Below, piece after piece: positions 1 through 11,111 of a DNA stretch of 64,000 bases. The notes beneath the pieces are model-generated. The model ran no database searches and had not been told where the DNA came from. It saw only the letters and a list, made by a program, of their open reading frames with translations. Position 1 is the stretch's first letter; each line of letters starts with the position of its first letter. The DNA is taken from assembly GCF_954871325.1 (NCBI RefSeq), contig NW_027050843.1:1-64000 (forward strand). Reading direction: 5' to 3'. Source of the DNA: Gordionus sp. m RMFG-2023 (taxonomy: Eukaryota > Nematomorpha > Gordioida > Chordodea > Parachordodidae). The translations under genes were made by a program, and so were the position numbers.

Positions 1-301
1 GATCAATGATATAAAAATTTTTAAAATTAAATTTAAGATGTTAGCCTTTTCCCTTCGAACATTTTCGCGACAAAAATATTATTTTTTGAACCGGAAACGT
101 AAAAAAATACATCTAAGCATAATTGGATAGGAAACTTAATTCTGAGTTCAATGATATAAAAATACTTAAAATTGCGTTTAAGATGTTAGCCTTTTCTCTT
201 CGAACGTTTTTACCACAAAAAAGTTTTTAATATTGATATTTTGAACCGATAACGTAAAAAAATACATCTAAGCAAAATTGGATAGGAAATTTAATTCTGA
301 G

Positions 302-446
302 TTCAATGATATAAAAATACTTAAAATTGCGTTAAAGATGTTAGCCTTTTCCCTTCGAACATTTTCGCGACAAAAATATTATTTTTTGAACCGGAAACGT
401 AAAAAAATACATCTAAGCATAATTGGATAGGAAATTTAATTCTGAG
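302..446 (+). repeat. Chimeric monomer with GCGTTAAAG signature
   Basis: Opens like B (ATACTTAAAATTGCGTTAAAG) but has the A centre (ATTTTCGCGAC, CCGGAAACG) and A length. The preceding B monomer (147-301) is also mosaic, with a B body and an A-like 3' part reading CATCTAAGCAAAATTGG. The pair travels together and is seen again near 3.2, 11.9, 20.4, 23.1, 27.0, 35.4, 38.1 and 41.1 kb, so it makes a convenient marker for the start of the higher-order unit. Confidence 0.85.
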
Positions 447-1345
447 TTCAATGATATAAAAATACTTAAAATTGCGTTTGAGATGTTAGCCTTTTCTCTT
501 CGAACGTTTTTAAACAAAAATGTTTTTAATATTTATTTTTTAAACCGATAACGTTAAAAATTACATCAAAGCATATTTAGATAGGAAATTTAATTCTGAG
601 TTCAATGATATAAAAATTTTTTAAATTAAATTTAAGATGTTAGCCTTTTCCCTTCGAACATTTTCGCGACAAAAATATTATTTTTTGAACCAGAAACGTA
701 AAAAAATACATCTAAGCATAATTGGATAGGAAATTTAATTCTGAGTTCAATGATATAAAAATTTTTAAAATTAAATTTAAGATGTTAGCCTTTTCTCTTC
801 GAACGTTTTTACCACAAAAAAGTTTTTAATATTGATTTTTTGAACCGATAACGTAAAAAATTACATCAAAGCATATTTAGATAGGAAATTTAATTCTGAG
901 TTCAATGATATAAAAATTTTTAAAATTATACTTAAGATGTTAGCCTTTTCCCTTTGAACATTTTCGCGATAAAAATATTATTTTTTGAACCGGAAACGTA
1001 AAAAAATACATCTAAGCATAATTGGATAGGAAACTTAATTCTGAGTTCAATGATATAAAAATACTTAAAATTGCGTTTGAGATGTTAGCCTTTTCCCTTC
1101 GAACGTTTTTACCACAAAAAAATTTTTTAAATTTATTTTTTGAACCGATAACGTAAAAAATTACATCAAAGCATATTTAGATAGGAAATTTAATTCTGAG
1201 TTTAATGATATAAAAATTTTTAAAATTAAATTTAAGATGTTAGCCTTTTCCCTCCGAACATTTTCGCGACAAAAATATTATTTTTTGAACCGGAAACGTA
1301 AAAAAATACATCTAAGCATAATTGGATAGGAAATTTAATTCTGAG

Positions 1346-1490
1346 TTCAATGATATAAAAATACTTAAAATTAAATTTAAGATGTTAGCATTTTCCCTTC
1401 GAACATTTTCGCGATAAAAATATTATTTTTTGAACCGGAAACGTAAAAAAATACATCTAAGCATAATTGGATAGGAAACTTAATTCTGAG
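1346..1490 (+). repeat. Chimeric monomer: B-type opening on A-type body
   Basis: This monomer follows an A monomer directly, breaking A/B alternation. It opens with the B-specific ATACTTAAAATT but then continues with A-type AAATTTAAGATG, TTAGCATTTTCC, ATTTTCGCGAT and CCGGAAACG. It is 145 bp long like an A unit. A second example is at 1789-1933. Equivalent chimeras recur at the matching places in U1's later modules, U2 and U3 (for example near 21.5, 25.1, 28.0, 36.5 and 39.2 kb). Inference: gene conversion or crossover between A and B inside the shared A/T stretch. Confidence 0.85.
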
Positions 1491-2532
1491 TTCAATGATA
1501 TAAAAATACTTAAATTGCGTTTGAGATGTTAGCCTTTTCTCTTCGAACGTTTTTAAACAAAAATGTTTTTAATATTTATTTTTTAAACCGATAACGTTAA
1601 AAATTACATCAAAGCATATTTAGATAGGAAATTTAATTCTGAGTTCAATGATATAAAAATTTTTTTAATTAAATTTAAGATGTTAGCCTTTTCCCTTCGA
1701 ACATTTTCGCGACAAAAATATTATTTTTTGAACCGGAAACGTAAAAAAAAACATCTAAGCATAATTGGATAGGAAATTTAATTCTGAGTTCAATGATATA
1801 AAAATACTTAAAATTAAATTTAAGATGTTAGCATTTTCCCTTCGAACATTTTCGCGACAAAAATATTATTTTTTGAACCGGAAACGTAAAAAAATACATC
1901 TAAGCATAATTGGATAGGAAATTTAATTCTGAGTTCAATGATATAAAAATACTTAAAATTGCGTTTGAGATGTTAGCCTTTTCTCTTCGAACGTTTTTAA
2001 TACAAAAATGTTTTTAATATTTATTTTTTAAACCGATAACGTAAAAAATTACATCAAAGCATATTTAGATAGGAAATTTAATTCTGAGATCAATGATATA
2101 AAAATTTTTAAAATTAAATTTAAGATGTTAGCCTTTTCCCTTCGAACATTTTCGCGACAAAAATATTATTTTTTAAACCGGAAACGTAAAAAAATACATC
2201 TAAGCATAATTGGATAGGAAATTTAATTCTGAGTTCAATGATATAAAAATACTTAAAATTGCGTTTAAGATGTTAGCCTTTTCTCTTCGAACGTTTTTAC
2301 CACAAAAAAGTTTTTAATATTGATATTTTGAACCGATAACGTAAAACATTACATCAAAGCATATTTAGATAGGAAATTTAATTCTGAGTTCAATGATATA
2401 AAAATTTTTAAAATTAAATTTAAGATGTTAGCCTTTTCCCTTCGAACATTTTCGCAACAAAAATATTATTTTTTGAACCGGAAACGTAAAAAATACATCT
2501 AAGCATAATTGGATAGGAAATTTAATTCTGAG

Positions 2533-2671
2533 TTCAATGATATAAAAATACTTAAAATTGCTCTTTCCTTCGAACTTTTTTACCACAAAAAAATTTTTTA
2601 ATATTATTTTTTGAACCGATAACGTAAAAAATTACATCAAAGCATATTTAGATAGGAAATTTAATTCTGAG
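2533..2671 (+). repeat. Short B monomer (139 bp), internal deletion
   Basis: A B-type unit in which ATTGC runs straight into TCTTTCCTTCG, lacking about 16 bp that includes GATGTTAG. In the full unit the lost stretch is flanked by GC on both sides (ATTGC...TTAGC), consistent with deletion through a two-base microhomology. Related short forms occur at 2971-3109 (GCTCTTCCCTTCAAAC) and many times later (for example near 6.7, 7.7, 11.3, 13.8, 14.8, 26.3, 28.8, 32.7 and 51.8 kb). The deletion must therefore be old and has spread by array turnover. Confidence 0.85.
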
Positions 2672-4016
2672 ATCAATGATATGAAAATACTTAAAATTGC
2701 GTTTAAGAAGTTAGCCTTTTCCCTTCGAACGTTTTTACCACAAAAAAATTTTTTAATTTATTTTTTGAACCGATAACTTAAAAAATTACATCAAAGCATA
2801 TTTAGATAGGAAATTTAATTCTGAGATCAATGATATAAAAATTTTTAAAATTAAATTTAAGATGTTAGCCTTTTCCCTTCGAACATTTTCGCGACAAAAA
2901 TATTATTTTTTGAACCGGAAACGTAAAAAAATACATCTAAGCATAATTGGATAGGAAATTTAATTCTGAGTTCAATGATATAAAAATACTTAAAATTGCT
3001 CTTCCCTTCAAACGTTTTTACCACAAAAAAATTTTTTTAATTAATTTTTTGAACCGATAACGTAAAAAATTACATCAAAGCATTTTTACATAGGAAATTT
3101 AATTCTGAGATCAATGATATAAAAAATTTTTAAATTAAATTTAAGATGTTAGCCTTTTCCCTTCGAACATTTTCGCGACAAAAATATTATTTTTTGAACC
3201 GGAAACGTAAAAAAATACATCTAAGCAAAATTGGATAGGAAATTTAATTCTGAGTTCAATGATATAAAAATACTTAAAATTGCGTTAAAGATGTTAGCCT
3301 TTTCCCTTCGAACATTTTCGCGACAAAAATATTATTTTTTGAACCGGAAACGTAAAAAAATACATCTAAGCATAATTGGATAGGAAATTTAATTCTGAGT
3401 TCAATGATATAAAAATACTTAAAATTGCGTTTGAGATGTTAGCCTTTTCTCTTCGAACGTTTTTAAACAAAAATGTTTTTAATATTTATTTTTTAAACCG
3501 ATAACGTTAAAAATTACATCAAAGCATATTTAGATAGGAAATTTAATTCTGAGTTCAATGATATAAAAATTTTTTAAATTAAATTTAAGATGTTAGCCTT
3601 TTCCCTTCGAACATTTTCGCGACAAAAATATTATTTTTTGAACCAGAAACGTAAAAAAATACATCTAAGCATAATTGGATAGGAAATTTAATTCTGAGTT
3701 CAATGATATAAAAATTTTTAAAATTAAATTTAAGATGTTAGCCTTTTATCTTCGAACGTTTTTACCACAAAAAAGTTTTTAATATTGATTTTTTGAACCG
3801 ATAACGTAAAAAATTACATCAAAGCATATTTAGATAGGAAATTTAATTCTGAGTTCAATGATATAAAAATTTTTAAAATTATACTTAAGATGTTAGCCTT
3901 TTCCCTTTGAACATTTTCGCGATAAAAATATTATTTTTTGAACCGGAAACGTAAAAAAATACATCTAAGCATAATTGGATAGGAAACTTAATTCTGAGTT
4001 CAATGATATAAAAATA

Positions 4017-5680
4017 CTTAAATTGCGTTTGAGATGTTAGCCTTTTCTCTTCGAACGTTTTTAAACAAAAATGTTTTTAATATTTATTTTTTAAACCGAT
4101 AACGTTAAAAATTACATCAAAGCATATTTAGATAGGAAATTTAATTCTGAGTTCAATGATATAAAAATTTTTTTAATTAAATTTAAGATGTTAGCCTCTT
4201 CCCTTCGAACATTTTCGCGACAAAAATATTATTTTTTGAACCGGAAACGTAAAAAAATACATCTAAGCATAATTGGATAGGAAATTTAATTCTGAGTTCA
4301 ATGATATAAAAATACTTAAAATTGCGTTTGAGATGTTAGCCTTTTCTCTTCGAACTTTTTTACCACAAAAAAATTTTTTAAATTTATTTTTTGAACCGAT
4401 AAGGTAAAAAATTACATCAAAGCATATTTAGATAGGAAATTTATTTCTGAGATCAATGATATAAAAATTTTTAAAATTAAATTTAAGATGTTAGCCTTTT
4501 CCTTTCGAACATTTTCGCGATAAAAATATTATTTTTTGAACCGGAAACGTAAAAAAATCCATCTAAGCATAATTGGATAGGAAATTTAATTCTGAGTTCA
4601 ATGATATTAAAATACTTAAAATTGCTTTAAGATGTTAGCATTTTCCCATCGAACGTTTTTACCACAAAAAATTTTTTTTAATTTATTTTTTGAACCGATA
4701 ACGTAAAAAATTACATCAAAGCATATTTAGATAGGAAATTTAATTCTGAGTTCAATGATATAAAAATTTTTTTAATTAAATTTAAGATGTTAGGCTTTTC
4801 CCTTCGAACATTTTCGCGATAAAAATATTATTTTTTGAACCGGAAACGTAAAAAAATACATCTAAGCATAATTGGATAGGAAACTTAATTCTGAGTTCAA
4901 TGATATAAAAATACCTAAAATTGCGTTTAAGATGTTAGCCTTTTCCCTTCGAACGTTTTTACCACAAAAAAATTTTTTTAATATTTTTTTTGAACCGATA
5001 ACGTAAAAAATTACATCAAAGGATATTTAGATAGGAAATTTAATTCTGAGATAAAAATTTTTAAAATAAAATTTAAGATGTTAGCCTTTTCCCTTCGAAC
5101 ATTTTCGCGACAAAAATATTATTTTTTGAACCGGAAACGTAAAAAAATACATCTAAGCAAAATTGGATAGGAAATTTAATTCTGAGTTCAATGATATAAA
5201 AATACTTAAAATTGCGTTTAAGATGTTAGCCTTTTCTCTTCGAACGTTTTTACCATAAAAATTTTTTAAATTAATTTTTTGAACCGATAACGTAAAAAAT
5301 TACATCAAAGCATTTTTACATAGGAAATTTAATTCTGAGATCAATGATATAAAAATTTTTTAAATTAAATTTAAGATGTTACCCTTTTCCCTTCGAACAT
5401 TTTCGCGACAAAAATATAATTTTTTGAACAGGAAACGTAAAAAAATACATCTAAGCATAATTGGATAGGAAATTTAATTCTGAGTTCAATGATATAAAAA
5501 TACTTAAAATTGCGTTTGAGATGTTAGCCTTTTCTCTTCGAACGTTTTTAAATAAAAATGTTTTTAATATTTATTTTTTAAACCGATAACGTAAAAAATT
5601 ACATCAAAGCATATTTAGATAGGAAATTTAATTCTGAGTTCAATGATATAAAAAATTTTTTAATTAAATTTAAGATGTTA
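4017..5680 (+). repeat. Condensed segment, shortened version of the 13.2-16.2 kb order
   Basis: Starts with a B monomer of the ACTTAAATTGCG type. At about 4.33-4.40 kb a B monomer is recombinant: its left half is the GCGTTTGAG type and its right half is the short-B type (GAACTTTTTTACC). From there to 5680 the order matches about 14841-16170 (GATC at 4451 and 14932, offset 10,481; GCCCCCTTCG at 5681 and 16171, offset 10,490). The 9-base change in offset comes from a deletion at about 5050, where CTGAGATAAAAA replaces CTGAGATCAATGATATAAAAA. That deletion is absent from the matching places at 15.5, 30.5, 44.7, 47.5, 50.3 and 52.5 kb. Confidence 0.8.
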
Positions 5681-6525
5681 GCCCCCTTCGAACATTTTCG
5701 CGACAAAAATATTATTTTTTGAACCGGAAACGTAAAAAAATACATCTAAGCATAATTGGATAGGAAATTTAATTCTGAGTTCAATGATATAAAAATACTT
5801 AAAATTGCGTTTGAGATGTTAGCCTTTTCTCTTCGAGCGTTTTTAATACAAAAATGTTTTTAATATTTATTTTTTAAACCGATAACGTTAAAAATTACAT
5901 CAAAGCATATTTAGATAGGAAATTTAATTCTGAGTTCAATGATATAAAAAATTTTTTAATTAAATTTAAGATGTTAGCCCCCTTCGAACATTTTCGCGAC
6001 AAAAATATTATTTTTTGAACCGGAAACGTAAAAAAATACATCTAAGCATAATTGGATAGGAAATTTAATTCTGAGTTCAATGATATAAAAATACTTAAAA
6101 TTGCGTTTGAGATGTTAGCCTTTTCTCTTCGAGCGTTTTTAATACAAAAATGTTTTTAATATTTATTTTTTAAACCGATAACGTTAAAAATTACATCAAA
6201 GCATATTTAGATAGGAAATTTAATTCTGAGTTCAATGATATAAAAAATTTTTTAATTAAATTTAAGATGTTAGCCCCCTTCGAACATTTTCGCGACAAAA
6301 ATATTATTTTTTGAACCGGAAACGTAAAAAAATACATCTAAGCATAATTGGATAGGAAATTTAATTCTGAGTTCAATGATATAAAAATACTTAAAATTGC
6401 GTTTGAGATGTTAGCCTTTTCTCTTCGAACGTTTTTAATACAAAAATGTTTTTAATATTTATTTTTTAAACCGATAACGTTAAAAATTACATCAAAGCAT
6501 ATTTAGATAGGAAATTTAATTCTGA
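5633..6525 (+). repeat. Three 296-bp dimers with the GCCCCCTTCG A variant
   Basis: The marker TTAGCCCCCTTCG, four bases shorter than the usual TTAGCCTTTTCCCTTCG, sits at 5681, 5977 and 6273, exactly 296 bp apart each time. The A monomer of each pair also has a longer A/T stretch (AAAAAATTTTTTAATTAA). The B partners read AATACAAAAATG, with CTTCGAGCG in the first two and CTTCGAACG in the third. It looks like a recent local tandem triplication of one dimer; the matching place in the other large copies holds a single such dimer (16171, 31190, 45306). Confidence 0.85.
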
Positions 6526-8285
6526 GTTCAATGATATAAAAATTTTTTTAATTAAATTTAAGATGCTAGCCTTTTCCCTTCGAACATTTTCGCGACAAAA
6601 ATATTATTTTTTGAACCGGAAACGTAAAAAAATACATCTAAGCATAATTGGATAGGAAATTTAATTCTGAGTTCAATGATATAAAAATACTTAAAATTGC
6701 TCTTTCCTTCGAACTTTTTTACCACAAAAAAATTTTTTAAATTTATTTTTTGAACCGATAAGGTAAAAAATTACATCAAAGCATATTTAGATAGGAAATT
6801 TATTTCTGAGATCAATGATATAAAAATTTTTAAAATTAAATTTAAGATGTTAGCCTTTTCCTTTCGAACATTTTCGCGATAAAAATATTATTTTTTGAAC
6901 CGGAAACGTAAAAAAATCCATCTAAGCATAATTGGATAGGAAATTTAATTCTGAGTTCAATGATATTAAAATACTTAAAATTGCTTTAAGATGTTAGCAT
7001 TTTCCCATCGAACGTTTTTACCACAAAAAATTTTTTTTAATTTATTTTTTGAACCGATAACGTAAAAAATTAAATCAAAGCATAATTGGATAGGAAATTT
7101 AATTCTGAGTTCAATGATATAAAAATACTTAAAATTGCTTTAAGATGTTAGCATTTTCCCATCGAACGTTTTTACCACAAAAAAATTTTTTTAATTTATT
7201 TTTTGAACCGATAACATAAAAAATTACATCAAAGCATATTTAGATAGGAAATTTAATTCTGAGTTCAATGATATAAAAATTTTTTTAATTAAATTTAAGA
7301 TGTTAGCCTTTTCCCTTCGAACATTTTCGCGATAAAAATATTATTTTTTGAACCGGAAACGTAAAAAAATACATCTAAGCATAATTGGATAGGAAACTTA
7401 ATTCTGAGTTCAATGATATAAAAATACTTAAAATTGCGTTTGAGATGTTAGCCTTTTCTCTTCGAACGTTTTTAATACAAAAATGTTTTTAATATTTATT
7501 TTTTAAACCGATAACGTAAAAAATTACATCAAAGCATATTTAGATAGGAAATTTAATTCTGAGTTCAATGATATAAAAATTTTTTTAATTAAATTTAAGA
7601 TGTTAGCCTTTTCCCTTCGAACATTTTCGCGACAAAAATATTATTTTTTGAACCGGAAACGTAAAAAAATACATCTAAGCATAATTGGATAGGAAATTTA
7701 ATTCTGAGTTCAATGATATAAAAATACTTAAAATTGCTCTTTCCTTCGAAATTTTTTACCACAAAAAAATTTTTTAAATTTATTTTTTGAACCGATAAGG
7801 TAAAAAATTACATCAAAGCATATTTAGATAGGAAATTTATTTCTGAGATCAATGATATAAAAATTTTTAAAATTAAATTTAAGATGTTAGCCTTTTCCTT
7901 TCGAACATTTTCGCGATAAAAATATTATTTTTTGAACCGGAAACGTAAAAAAATCCATCTAAGCATAATTGGATAGGAAATTTAATTCTGAGTTCAATGA
8001 TATTAAAATACTTAAAATTGCTTTAAGATGTTAGCATTTTCCCATCGAACGTTTTTACCACAAAAAATTTTTTTTAATTTATTTTTTGAACCGATAACGT
8101 AAAAAATTAAATCAAAGCATAATTGGATAGGAAATTTAATTCTGAGTTCAATGATATAAAAATACTTAAAATTGCTTTAAGATGTTAGCATTTTCCCATC
8201 GAACGTTTTTACCACAAAAAAATTTTTTAAATTTATTTTTTGAACCGATAAGGTAAAAAATTACATCAAAGCATATTTAGATAGG
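5790..8285 (+). repeat. 2,666-bp period repeat, first copy
   Basis: Diagnostic features of this stretch recur 2,666 bp downstream: GCCCCCTTCG at 5977 and 6273 match 8643 and 8939; GCTAGC at 6565 matches 9231; the TTCCTTCGAAATTTTTT variant at 7741 matches 10407. The copy contains short B units, the GCTTTAAG/CCCATCG B subtype and A units with TTTTTTTAATTAA. Correspondence fades at about 8285, where this copy continues with TTAATTCTGAGTTC while the second copy has TTATTTCTGATATC. Confidence 0.85.
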
Positions 8286-8455
8286 AAATTTAATTCTGAG
8301 TTCAATGATATAAAAATTTTTTTAATTAAATTTAAGATGTTAGCCTTTTCCCTTCGAACATTTTCGCGATAAAAATATTATTTTTTGAACCGGAAACGTA
8401 AAAAAATACATCTAAGCATAATTGGATAGGAAACTTAATTCTGAGTTCAATGATA

Positions 8456-10951
8456 TAAAAATACTTAAAATTGCGTTTGAGATGTTAGCCTTTTCTCTTC
8501 GAACGTTTTTAATACAAAAATGTTTTTAATATTTATTTTTTAAACCGATAACGTTAAAAATTACATCAAAGCATATTTAGATAGGAAATTTAATTCTGAG
8601 TTCAATGATATAAAAAATTTTTTAATTAAATTTAAGATGTTAGCCCCCTTCGAACATTTTCGCGACAAAAATATTATTTTTTGAACCGGAAACGTAAAAA
8701 AATACATCTAAGCATAATTGGATAGGAAATTTAATTCTGAGTTCAATGATATAAAAATACTTAAAATTGCGTTTGAGATGTTAGCCTTTTCTCTTCGAGC
8801 GTTTTTAATACAAAAATGTTTTTAATATTTATTTTTTAAACCGATAACGTTAAAAATTACATCAAAGCATATTTAGATAGGAAATTTAATTCTGAGTTCA
8901 ATGATATAAAAAATTTTTTAATTAAATTTAAGATGTTAGCCCCCTTCGAACATTTTCGCGACAAAAATATTATTTTTTGAACCGGAAACGTAAAAAAATA
9001 CATCTAAGCATAATTGGATAGGAAATTTAATTCTGAGTTCAATGATATAAAAATACTTAAAATTGCGTTTGAGATGTTAGCCTTTTCTCTTCGAACGTTT
9101 TTAATACAAAAATGTTTTTAATATTTATTTTTTAAACCGATAACGTTAAAAATTACATCAAAGCATATTTAGATAGGAAATTTAATTCTGAGTTCAATGA
9201 TATAAAAATTTTTTTAATTAAATTTAAGATGCTAGCCTTTTCCCTTCGAACATTTTCGCGACAAAAATATTATTTTTTGAACCGGAAACGTAAAAAAATA
9301 CATCTAAGCATAATTGGATAGGAAATTTAATTCTGAGTTCAATGATATAAAAATACTTAAAATTGCTCTTTCCTTCGAACTTTTTTACCACAAAAAAATT
9401 TTTTAAATTTATTTTTTGAACCGATAAGGTAAAAAATTACATCAAAGCATATTTAGATAGGAAATTTATTTCTGAGATCAATGATATAAAAATTTTTAAA
9501 ATTAAATTTAAGATGTTAGCCTTTTCCTTTCGAACATTTTCGCGATAAAAATATTATTTTTTGAACCGGAAACGTAAAAAAATCCATCTAAGCATAATTG
9601 GATAGGAAATTTAATTCTGAGTTCAATGATATTAAAATACTTAAAATTGCTTTAAGATGTTAGCATTTTCCCATCGAACGTTTTTACCACAAAAAATTTT
9701 TTTTAATTTATTTTTTGAACCGATAACGTAAAAAATTAAATCAAAGCATAATTGGATAGGAAATTTAATTCTGAGTTCAATGATATAAAAATACTTAAAA
9801 TTGCTTTAAGATGTTAGCATTTTCCCATCGAACGTTTTTACCACAAAAAAATTTTTTTAATTTATTTTTTGAACCGATAACATAAAAAATTACATCAAAG
9901 CATATTTAGATAGGAAATTTAATTCTGAGTTCAATGATATAAAAATTTTTTTAATTAAATTTAAGATGTTAGCCTTTTCCCTTCGAACATTTTCGCGATA
10001 AAAATATTATTTTTTGAACCGGAAACGTAAAAAAATACATCTAAGCATAATTGGATAGGAAACTTAATTCTGAGTTCAATGATATAAAAATACTTAAAAT
10101 TGCGTTTGAGATGTTAGCCTTTTCTCTTCGAACGTTTTTAATACAAAAATGTTTTTAATATTTATTTTTTAAACCGATAACGTAAAAAATTACATCAAAG
10201 CATATTTAGATAGGAAATTTAATTCTGAGTTCAATGATATAAAAATTTTTTTAATTAAATTTAAGATGTTAGCCTTTTCCCTTCGAACATTTTCGCGACA
10301 AAAATATTATTTTTTGAACCGGAAACGTAAAAAAATACATCTAAGCATAATTGGATAGGAAATTTAATTCTGAGTTCAATGATATAAAAATACTTAAAAT
10401 TGCTCTTTCCTTCGAAATTTTTTACCACAAAAAAATTTTTTAAATTTATTTTTTGAACCGATAAGGTAAAAAATTACATCAAAGCATATTTAGATAGGAA
10501 ATTTATTTCTGAGATCAATGATATAAAAATTTTTAAAATTAAATTTAAGATGTTAGCCTTTTCCTTTCGAACATTTTCGCGATAAAAATATTATTTTTTG
10601 AACCGGAAACGTAAAAAAATCCATCTAAGCATAATTGGATAGGAAATTTAATTCTGAGTTCAATGATATTAAAATACTTAAAATTGCTTTAAGATGTTAG
10701 CATTTTCCCATCGAACGTTTTTACCACAAAAAATTTTTTTTAATTTATTTTTTGAACCGATAACGTAAAAAATTAAATCAAAGCATAATTGGATAGGAAA
10801 TTTAATTCTGAGTTCAATGATATAAAAATACTTAAAATTGCTTTAAGATGTTAGCATTTTCCCATCGAACGTTTTTACCACAAAAAAATTTTTTAAATTT
10901 ATTTTTTGAACCGATAAGGTAAAAAATTACATCAAAGCATATTTAGATAGG
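8456..10951 (+). repeat. 2,666-bp period repeat, second copy
   Basis: Collinear with 5790-8285 at a constant offset of 2,666 bp, with only scattered single differences noticed (for example CTTCGAACG against CTTCGAGCG near the left edge). The connecting 8286-8455 is an A unit resembling the one at 7262-7405 (GCGATAAAAATATT, GAAACTTAATT) rather than the one at 5633, which places the exchange point near there. No net indel is visible across about 2.5 kb, implying a recent event. Confidence 0.85.
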
Positions 10952-11111
10952 AAATTTATTTCTGATATCAATGATATAAAAATTTTTAAAATTAAATTTA
11001 AGATGTTAGCCTTTTCCCTCCGAACATTTTCGCGACAAAAATATTATTTTTTGAACCGGAAACGTAAAAAAATACATCTAAGCATATTTAGATAGGAAAT
11101 TTAATTCTGAG

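Larger units (their letters stand above)
1..3970 (+). repeat. U1 opening segment, mixed A, B and chimeric monomers
   Basis: Monomers were delimited by eye: A 2-146, B 147-301, A-body chimera 302-446, B 447-600, A 601-745, B 746-900, A 901-1045, B 1046-1200, A 1201-1345, chimera 1346-1490, B 1491-1643, A 1644-1788, chimera 1789-1933, B 1934-2088, A 2089-2233, B 2234-2388, A 2389-2532, short B 2533-2671, B 2672-2825, A 2826-2970, short B 2971-3109, A 3110-3254, and so on. Lengths cluster at 139, 144-145 and 153-155 bp. The same order reappears from 20155, 22841, 35170 and 37856. Confidence 0.9.

Noticed and set aside
8286-8455. A clean full-length 2,666-bp tandem boundary
   Set aside because: The connecting A unit resembles the one at 7262-7405 rather than the one at 5633, so the second copy is not a simple head-to-tail duplicate over the full 2,666 bp; only about 2.5 kb is collinear.
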